DNA of 64,000 bases, from NCBI GenBank assembly GCA_033439685.1, contig JAUEDM010000005.1, positions 3,782,001-3,846,000 of the forward strand, given 5' to 3'. The stretch's first letter is position 1. Each line of letters opens with the position of its first letter. This DNA comes from Apodospora peruviana. Taxonomy: Eukaryota; Ascomycota; Sordariomycetes; Sordariales; Lasiosphaeriaceae. Shown here in pieces: positions 56,969 to 64,000 of the stretch. The translations under genes and the position numbers were made by a program. Under the pieces are notes generated by a model. That model made no database searches, was not told the origin of the DNA, and saw only the letters and a list, made by a program, of their open reading frames with translations.

Positions 56969-57221
56969 CTTAGCTGTGAAGACGGAGTAGTCAGCTATAC
57001 TCCGTAAAGACGGCGCGGTTGTCGCGTCTCCGTCTGGGGCTGTGACGTTGGTTCGAAAGCCGAGTTGTTTTTTTCGGTCGTTCCGCTCTCGGAGATGCGG
57101 GGTTCCGTGGTCCGAAAGGTGACGCCATCAGGGGCGGCCCGGGACGGAGTCCGGAAAACAGCGGGCCAAAGAGCTCAACCTCTCAAGAAAACATTACTAA
57201 AATGGAAGGAAGGATAAAGCC

Positions 57222-57252
<31 letters not shown>

Positions 57253-57983
57253 CGCTTAAATCAACGCAGCCTTTAATTTTGGGAAATTGTTAGAATATAA
57301 ACAAGTTGGCGGGTTGTAAATGGGTTGTCGCCATTCCTCAGTTATTCCGGTAGGCTCGATACAGGCACTAGACATACTTCTCGCCCGGCACTGCAAGACC
57401 CGACGGAGCGGCCCAAGTCCCGAGTTGCGGCAGCGCCCGAGAGTTCCGCCGCCCTGTTGGTTTGAAGTTACACCTCCCCGCCTCTTGTAAGGGCTTGATA
57501 CCTACCCCAGTCCCCGTTACTTCCTTTGGAATTTCCTATACTCATCAACTTGTCGACGCGCCTTTTCGGGCTGTCTTGTTGTGATAGTCCCAACTGCGCC
57601 TTTGAGTTTGGGTTCCGCGTTACAGACTCAAAATGGCATAAAACATGAGCGAAAAAAATATGCCGGAGGCAAAGTACGGCCGCGACGACCAGTGGTTGCA
57701 AGAAACACCTTCGAGGATATTGTTGGGTACCTGAGTAACTCGGTCGGAGTTGTTTGAGCGGTGCAGATGAGCCGCAAACCGCAACCTCCCTACTTTATCA
57801 AATTGAAGGTGAAGGAAGAGCTACATGTATAAAGTCCCAGCGAATCCCTCGAGTCTGATGTTTGTCTTGGCCAGACTCAATTTACCAGGTACTCAGAACT
57901 CTATCTCGTCAACATATATCTTTACATCCTATCGTCTCCCAGTTATAACTCACCTGTCGATTACACCATATCAACCAAACAAG
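56969..57983. other. Intergenic with A-run
   Basis: Contains an A-run at 57222-57250 (about 29 A). The last part is the promoter and 5' leader of the small secreted protein gene. No gene seen. Confidence 0.5.
57222..57250. repeat. A29 homopolymer run
   Basis: Long A-run, possibly a tail of a lost retroposed sequence or simple slippage. Confidence 0.75.
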
Positions 57984-58370
57984 ATGCGATTCACTACCAC
58001 TTTCGTCGCCACCGTCGCTGCGTTCGGGTTGGGCCTGGACGCCGCGTCTGTCCGCATGAAGAGAACCGCGGAGAGCGGACAGGAATGCTTCGTCTCCGGT
58101 AAGCATACAGCACTCTCTTGTCATGACTACTACCACCGTACAACGAAGCGAGGGGCTAATTCCAAGTCGTCTGTGGGCATAGGCGAGAGGACCTGCAACG
58201 CGGCTGGCAACCAGGTCATGGCATGCCTAGGGCCTCCTGGAGCAAAACTGACCTTTGCTGGTGTTCAGACCTGCATTCAACTTTCCGACGGAGTGTTTCA
58301 GACCTGCGAGGATGGTGTATGCGGCACTCCAAGCTCTGATGAGAACAGCACAGGTTGCTCCAAGAAATGA
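57984..58370 (+). CDS. Small secreted cysteine-rich protein with Kex2 site
   Basis: Start is MRFTTTFVATVAAFGLGLDA (signal peptide) at 57984; a longer frame begins upstream but lacks support. VRMKR before TAESGQECF is a Kex2-type cleavage site, so the mature peptide starts about residue 30. An 84-nt intron (58099-58182) with GTAAGC, CTAAT branch and ATAG is likely; removing it gives 100 residues with seven Cys, retaining it keeps the frame and gives 128 residues with eight Cys. Motifs: ERTCNAAGNQVMACLGPPGA, AGVQTCIQLSDGVFQTCEDG and ENSTGCSKK. Resembles fungal effector-like or antimicrobial Cys-rich peptides; no named family recognised. One possible N-glycosylation site (NST). Confidence 0.75.
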   Translation: MRFTTTFVATVAAFGLGLDAASVRMKRTAESGQECFVSGKHTALSCHDYYHRTTKRGANSKSSVGIGERTCNAAGNQVMACLGPPGAKLTFAGVQTCIQLSDGVFQTCEDGVCGTPSSDENSTGCSKK

Positions 58371-59310
58371 GCGAGGAAAGGCAGAAAGTAGACCTGATTG
58401 GCAAAATATGATGGCGGACGAGAATCATAGACGTATTAGAGGGATTTTGGCTGCTGGCATCCAAATACAACCCAATTCTTAATGGCAGTTTTGGCAATAT
58501 GTGATCTGCAACTTGAAGACCTTCTTCACCTTCTAGAAAACACTCATACCAGATACAACCTGCTGTTGACAGCCAAGGCGGATATCGTCTCGCTTCCAAA
58601 GAATGGAGTCGCAAACAGCCCGAAGTGCCGAGACTTCTAAAGTGTTCCTGAAGACAAAACAAATTAAGATCTGCCTTACCGTCTCCACTGACGTTATCAC
58701 AGACTCCAGTTGCCGAGAACGTGCCAAGGATGTAACCTCGCTCAAATAGACCGACACATGGATTTAGCTCCTATTACAAACACAACCTCCCACAAAGCAA
58801 CCCTCTCCAGACGGTCAGTCTTTTCTTTTCTATATCAGATGGCATCAATATTTCCAAGATGCCGAACAATCCGTGGTTGCGGGCCCAGCGCATCCCCTCA
58901 CCTTGGCCGGACGAGGCAGCAGGCTTTGTCTCAAGGTATCCATTCCGTTAAAGGGAAGTGCTAAGACTGTGCCGCGCCCGGATCCGCAATAAAAGCTTGG
59001 ACGTTGGAGCCGCAGAGTCTTGTACCTCCCTATTCGAGAAGCCAATGTAACGCGAGCGCCTCTGGAAGGTGCAAAAAGGTTTAAGGTCGATCACGACTTC
59101 CGAAGTCCGAATCATACGCTGCATATCACAATTACACAACAGGTACGCGTACCTGATGGACGGCGATGTGGGGAAGAGCAAGACTCTCAAGACAAAAAAA
59201 GACTATATATCTCATGGCTTGAACACATAAATTTTCCTCTAACAGTCTAACCTCTCCCCGTCAATCTTTACCAGGTATTCTTTACCTCAGCTCCTGCACA
59301 GCCGCAAATC
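58371..59310. other. Intergenic, promoter of the choice-of-anchor-B-like gene
   Basis: Short frames only. The distal part holds a TATATAT-like element (about 59200-59210) near the next gene's leader. No gene seen. Confidence 0.5.
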
Positions 59311-60782
59311 ATGAAGATCAACACCCTCCTCGCAGCCGCCACCGCCCTCGGCGCCACCGCCGTTATGGCGGCCGGCACTATGGAAGAGGTGATGGAGATC
59401 AAGACTAGACAATGGGAAGCCGCTAAAGCCCGCGGTCTCTTCGGCGGTTCCAAGTTGTACAAGAAGCTCTCCCAGCACCAACCCTGCATCAACGGCAGGG
59501 CTGGCCGCGGCAAGGGCCAGGAGTCATACAGATGCAACAACGTCGACCTCCACGGCTTCCTCTCCCACGAGGACCTCGGCTCTCCCGCAGTCTTCGGCAA
59601 CGATGTTTGGGGCTGGACGTCCTCCTCCGGCCGCGAGTTCGGCATCGTCGGCCAGGCCGACGGCGTCGCCTTCGTCGAGATCAACACCCTCACCGGCTCC
59701 CTCACCTACCTCGGCCGCCTCGACACCCAGACCGTCGCCGTGTCCTGGCGCGACATCAAGGTCATCGGCCACCACGCGTACATTGGGTCAGAGGCCGAGG
59801 GCCACGGGATCCAGATCTTTGACCTCAACAAACTGCTGGACGTAAAACCCTGGTGGAACCCGCTCTTCTTCACGCCCAAAGTCTTCGACAAGACCAAGGA
59901 CCTGACCGCCCATTTCACCGGGATTGGTGCGTCTCACAACCTCGTTGCGCACGAGGAGGCAAATATGATCTACGCGGTGGGCGGCCGCTCCGGCCCCAAC
60001 GCGCGCAACACCACCTGCGCGGGAGGCATGTTCATGGTCGACGTTTCGGACCCAGCGAAGCCCTTCTCTCCGGGCTGTGTGTCTCAAGACGGCTACGTCC
60101 ACGACGCGCAGTGCGTCATCTACACCGGCCCCTCGGAAAAGTACCGCGGCAGACAAATCTGCTTCAACTACAACGAGGACACTTTGACCGTCATGGACGT
60201 GACCGACAAGAAGGCGCCCGTCGTGGTCTCGCGCACCCCGTACGTTGGCAACGCGTACTCGCACCAGGGCTGGCTGGTCGATTCCAGCATGACATTTTTG
60301 TTGCTCGACGACGAGCTCGACGAGATGAATCAGGTTGGGCCCGCGGCTGACGGGCACACCACCACGTATATCTTCAATGTGACCAACCTCGAGGCGCCCA
60401 TCAACACTGGTATCTACAAGAGTCCTGCACGGTCTATCGATCATAACCAATACGTATGTCCACACTCAGTTCTTATGGAAGTTTATTTTATACTAATGAG
60501 ATGGCGGAATAGATTGTCAAGGGTCTGTCGTATCAAGCCAACTACGGCTCCGGACTGCGCGTCGTCGATGTCTCGGGCGTGGAGCGCGACCCCACCGGCG
60601 GCAACTTCAAGGAGACGGGTTTCTTCGACTGCCACCCCGAAGACGACGATGTTAACGGCGTGGTCGAGTTTCTCGGCACCTGGTCCGTCTATCCGTACTT
60701 CAAGTCGGGATACGTGTTGCTCAACTCGATCGAGCGCGGTATTTTTGCACTCAAGTATACTGGCAAGAAGGCCAAGTTCTGA
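59311..60782 (+). CDS. Secreted choice-of-anchor-B-domain (LVIVD-repeat-like) protein
   Basis: Two exons (59311-60453, 60513-60782) give 470 residues; the intron of 59 nt is GTATGT...ATAG in phase zero. The signal peptide is MKINTLLAAATALGATAVMA. The body is a beta-propeller-like set of repeats: REFGIVGQADGVAFVEINTL, RDIKVIGHHAYIGSEAEGHG, IQIFDLNKL, HNLVAHEEANMIYAVGGRSG, FMVDVSDPAKPFSPGC, LTVMDVTDKKAPVVVSRTPY, HTTTYIFNVTNLEAPINTGI and SGLRVVDVSGVERDP. This pattern is typical of choice-of-anchor B family proteins, found on bacterial and fungal surfaces; their job is not established. Cys pairs suggest disulfides. GC-rich codon use and strong expression-like bias fit an extracellular housekeeping product. 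Confidence 0.85.
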
Positions 60783-60942
60783 TTTATGCTGCGAACTTAA
60801 GGGGGTGATGGTGCACCTTTGGGTGGTCTTTTGTATATACCTAGGTTAAAAGGCTTAATGATAACGCTATAATACGAACTATCGCCGAAGAGAAATGGGG
60901 GCATTGTTTAGTAAAACAAGGGTTTGGGTTTATGTAACCGGG

Positions 60943-60965
60943 CCCCCCCCCCCCCCCCCCCCCCC
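60943..60965. repeat. C23 homopolymer run
   Basis: Twenty-three C in a row; extreme length makes the exact count unsafe. Confidence 0.8.
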
Positions 60966-61082
60966 GAGACATATAAAGAGTTCCCACGCAGGACCCCCTT
61001 TCTTGCTCGCCCTCTCAACCGAATTTCTTCCTCTTTTCAGCGCAACTTCGTACACCCAGAATTTGTTGTCACATCAGTGCAG

Positions 61083-61157
61083 CTGTTTATATATTATTAT
61101 TATTCATACACCGCTGTGCCCTTGGACGTGTCGGACCTTCAAACTATTTACTGTACA
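61083..61157. repeat. Dispersed repeat copy 2 (partner at about 4463-4540)
   Basis: Same order of blocks as copy 1: ATT run, CATACxCCGCTxTG, GTGTCGGACC, TATTTACTGT. It lies about 120 bases 3' of the LINE frame (which is on the minus strand), so it may be element 3' sequence. Confidence 0.65.
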
Positions 61158-61277
61158 GGAAAACCGTGCCCTTACGGGTCGGGTGAAAAACCGGTACCAA
61201 CAATTGAGAAAACATATCAGTGACTGAGCCTGTAAATACAAAAGAAGAAGACCTCCTGGCCTTCGGTGGAGGGGGTT

Positions 61278-62060
61278 TCAACCTGCCGACTCCAGTTCTA
61301 GCTTCCTTGCTAGATTGTACATTCGTAATCTTCCCGCATCCATCAGCCAGCTCAGGATCCTTCTCGTTAGCCGTGCAGCTGGGGGATCAATGCCCTGTAA
61401 GACAGAGTAAAAATCCCGTCGAGTCCGAATATCTGCTCTCTCCCATTTTCGAGTCAATAGTGGAGCCAAACACAATACGACTAGGTGTTCGACAGTTTTA
61501 CGGCCTTCACCACACTCGCAAAAAGGTGTTAGAATCGTTGGGACACCCCGTTTGAATAGGAAGTCCCGGAGCCCGATAGCACCAGTTCGAATCTGGACCA
61601 GTAGTGAGCTTTTCGCCTTGTTGGGGCCTTCATGTCTCTTGAGTGTTTTATCTCTGAAGATGGTCTCTTTCTGGTGGTCAAGATCGTCTGCTGGCCTCAT
61701 TGTTGCCCGACCGTTCCGCTCTCTTAACCATCTTTCCCTCCATTCCTCCTCCGCTATCCTGTCTGTGTCGGTGGTTCCCCCTGCCCAGGCTGCAATTGTT
61801 ATAGCGGATTCTTCTACCGCTGTTGGTCTCTGTGGCCCGGCGGCTGCTCGTCGGCCTCTTTTGTCTCTCCTCGACTGGAACCTTTGGTACAGTTTGGCGC
61901 AGGTCTCGTGAACTATGCTAGCTGGGGTCTTCGTTTCCCCTTGGCCATCGTCAAGGGTGGGCTGTTGGAGCCGGGCTTCAAAGTCTGCTAATCGTTTGTT
62001 CAAATACAGGCCCAACGGTGGTACCCATGTCTCGGTTTCTAGATTGCGGATCGGCGTTGA
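61278..62060 (-). mobile_element. 5'-truncated LINE (non-LTR retrotransposon) relic, reverse-transcriptase C-terminal part
   Basis: The minus-strand frame (main open part 61278-62015, 245 codons) begins ETETWVPPLGLYLNKRLADF and later has RLADFEARLQQP, GAIGLRDFLFKRGVPT, PFCECGEGRKTVEHLVVLC and RRDFYSVLQG. The C-x-C...H-x4-C zinc-like motif near the end (FCECGEGRKTVEHLVVLC) is typical of the C-terminal part of fungal LINE reverse-transcriptase proteins of the Tad/I-like group. The upstream polymerase and endonuclease parts are missing from the window, so the copy is truncated. It cannot move by itself. Confidence 0.75.
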
Positions 62061-62454
62061 TCAGCTGTTTATATAGTCGCTGCTTGCGCGCGGAAAAAGC
62101 TCAAAAAGTGGATAGACCTGACTGAGAAGAGCTCGAAGCCGACTACTTATGCCATGACCATTTGTAACATTATACATAATAAACAAGGCGTCGACATATT
62201 AGATTTCCAAAGCCCCTTTTGTGTTCAAAGTTGTGATTTATCAAAAAACTGTTGGGTATCGTCAACCAAAATATGTCCCTGTTTTGCCGAGCCCATCAGA
62301 CATCACTACCTAATAACCAAAGACCAGTAAATTTTCTTGAACTCAACACAAACTCCGTTTGCCTCCATCCCAGTGTCACCCATCACACGTTGCTGGGAAT
62401 TTTACCGGCCATTACCCTTTCCTTCTCTCGCTCGGTCGATCTTGCTTCTTGTCA
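62061..62454. other. Intergenic between LINE relic and the RING gene
   Basis: Short frames only; holds the 3' flank of the RING gene. Nothing else seen. Confidence 0.5.
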
Positions 62455-63645
62455 TCATACATGTATCCTCGCAGGCCTTGGCGGTTCCAAAATCGCATCC
62501 TCTCCTCTGAAATGCTGTGGCGCCGGGAGTTCCTGAGGTAACGATGCCTCCTCCTCTGCCGCCTGCCCAGATACTGCAGGCAGCGACAAACTCGCAGCAG
62601 CTGGCGGTTTGATAATCGGGTTCAAATCGGTCCTGCTATTTCAGGTGCAAGAGGCAGACGTCAGCAACCAGCTAACCACCTTCCTTCTTGTCCCTGATAT
62701 CTGCCAGCTCTTTCCAACCCCAGCCCTTCAGAAACCAACACAGAAAACAAAACAGGGGGTCACTCACCAAACAGGACAAGTCCCCGTCACGCCCAGCAGC
62801 CACGGGTCGATGCATTTCTGATGGAAGGTGTGATGACAGGGCAGCACCCTGACGTCGTCGTCATCATCAAAGTCGTCCGTGCACACGGTGCAGCAGGTAT
62901 CCGAGTGCGTTATAATCTCTTTCTCGCTGCCAGCGGCGCAGGAGCTTGCTTGCGACAGTGGTCTCGGTTTATCTTCGATATCAGTCTCTTGTCTCGTTCC
63001 AGTGTCCGACACTAATATGCCCCCTTCTGTCTGGGCATTGCCGACCACCGACGATATCAGCTCATTGCTTTCCACTTTGCAGCCACCGTCCTTCCGTAAT
63101 ATCGCACAGCTGTCCTCCGTACCCTCCCCATTATTCCCTTTATGCTTCTCACGAGCCTGTAGAGCCGCAGCATCCTCTTTCTGTCTTCCCGGCAGCCCTA
63201 CATTCCCGGTGGCAACCTCCTCACCGTGACCCTCAAGCTCTTCCTCATCATCCCTCAAACCTTTTAATTTCTCCAGCGTGCCAATGTCAGGGGAATGATC
63301 CCACCTAGCACTGTACTTGACAACCGGAATCTGTTCCTTCAGCATCTCCTCCTCAAGAACCGGTTTCTTCAGATTTTTTCTCGGTGGTCTGGTCCCCGTT
63401 CTCCTCGTCCTCGTCCTTGCCGTTGCCGCCGTTGCAGGGGAATTCACATTTTCAACATCCCCTTCCGACACCACCGGCACCCCCATGCGCTGCCGCCACC
63501 GTTTCCGCGACATGCAGAACAGGATCAGAACCACAACCGTCACGAGACAGAGAGTAATTGATATCACCGGAATACCGTGGTGGACCATCGGTTGCTGGGC
63601 CATTGATGCCCTGTCATCGGGCTGATTGCCAGTGGTGATCGCCAT
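62455..63645 (-). CDS. Membrane-anchored RING-H2 E3 ubiquitin ligase
   Basis: Two exons on the minus strand (62768-63645, 62455-62635) give 352 residues. The intron starts GTGAGT and splits the last RING Cys codon (TG|C), which proves the join. Layout: short N-terminus, one membrane helix (GIPVISITLCLVTVVVLILF), basic patch (RKRWRQR), a long charged region (EEEMLKEQIPVVKYSARWDH, RDDEEELEGHGEEV), then the RING-H2: CCTVCTDDF, VRVLPCHHTFHQKCIDPWLL and TCPVC-RTDL. A Pro/Ala-rich tail ends RPARIHV. RING-H2 proteins of this kind bind E2 enzymes and ubiquitinate membrane or secretory targets, like the PA-TM-RING/Tul1 type. The target is unknown. Confidence 0.92.
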
Positions 63646-64000
63646 ATTCCGTAATCAGCAGTGGTGTTCCGTGGCGGCCGGCGTGGGTTTGCGTGTGCAA
63701 TCAGTGATGACGTAGCCAAACGGCGTCAGGCGCGCCGGGATTGCGCGGTAATAAGCACAGGGTGCTATGTGAACGAGATGCTGTGCGTTGTCAAATTCCT
63801 AGCTGCTGCTGCTGAAAAGATCATCCTGGATTGAGTAATCACAGGAAAAACACGAACAGGAAGCTGAAATTGAGCGCAAATGCGGTAAAAACAAAAAAAG
63901 TGAAGTGAAAAGCGACGATCGACTTCAGAAAGATGTGGGTCCACGCGTCTTTAAAACAGAACCTGGAAATAATGCAGTGTGCAGTTGCGGCGACGTGCAG
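63646..64000. other. Promoter of the RING gene, right edge of window
   Basis: Upstream region of the RING gene. A CTG-type trinucleotide repeat (GCTGCTGCTGCTG) lies near 63801. No gene seen; a gene starting outside cannot be excluded. Confidence 0.5.

Larger units (their letters stand above)
60783..61277. other. Intergenic with C-run and dispersed repeat
   Basis: Contains C23 at 60943-60965 and the second copy of the dispersed repeat at 61083-61157. Likely includes the 3' non-coding part of the LINE relic next to it. Confidence 0.55.

Noticed and set aside
1..64000. CRISPR arrays, prokaryotic operons or bacterial phage elements
   Set aside because: No direct-repeat/spacer arrays; genes have spliceosomal introns and the tRNAs have eukaryotic introns.

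Overview
The window looks like a chromosome segment of a filamentous ascomycete (Pezizomycotina, most likely Sordariomycetes; species not determined). The evidence is short introns of about 50-80 nt with GT-AG ends and CTAAC/CTGAC-type branch sites, intron-containing nuclear tRNAs, a Zn2Cys6 fungal transcription factor, secreted proteins with Kex2-type sites, and decayed mobile elements that differ mostly by transitions, as expected from repeat-induced point mutation (RIP). Genes are monocistronic and lie on both strands. Several short exons were placed by reading splice sites and reading-frame phase by eye.

Layout. 0-7.5 kb: end of a cysteine-rich membrane protein gene, tRNA-Tyr, a secreted S28 serine peptidase, tRNA-Arg(CCT) and an MFS sugar transporter. 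7.5-10.5 kb: no gene seen. 10.5-17.8 kb: a Pro/Asn-repeat protein, two small membrane proteins, RNase H1 with two hybrid-binding domains, and a strange gene built of 42-bp (14-residue) repeats that carries a one-base frameshift. 19.2-20.5 kb: a tyrosinase. 20.5-25 kb: a gene-poor, degraded zone with a Ulp1-like protease relic and a second protein relic with a stop codon at a probable Gln position.

25.2-40.4 kb is the gene-dense core: a STAND-like N-terminal-domain protein with a protease-like tail, a large subtilase, an FAD-linked oxidase, a Cys-cluster protein with a GC-AG intron, a cytochrome P450, a Zn2Cys6 regulator and a small secreted Cys protein. The oxidase, P450 and regulator could act in one oxidative pathway, but no backbone synthase is present. 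41-47.5 kb holds an Ala/Lys-rich gene with duplicated motifs and a frameshift, a multi-span membrane protein, a complete but dead Tc1/mariner element with terminal repeats and TA target sites, and a degraded tRNA.

49-55 kb: a secreted or membrane-anchored unknown protein and a run of small, fast-changing coiled-coil-like genes. 55.9-64 kb: a nitrilase-family amidase, a secreted Cys-rich protein with a frame-preserving intron, a secreted choice-of-anchor-B-like protein, a truncated LINE and a membrane RING-H2 ubiquitin ligase. The most unusual items are the 14-residue repeat gene, the Ala/Lys-rich gene, the tandem coiled-coil loci and the two small secreted Cys proteins.
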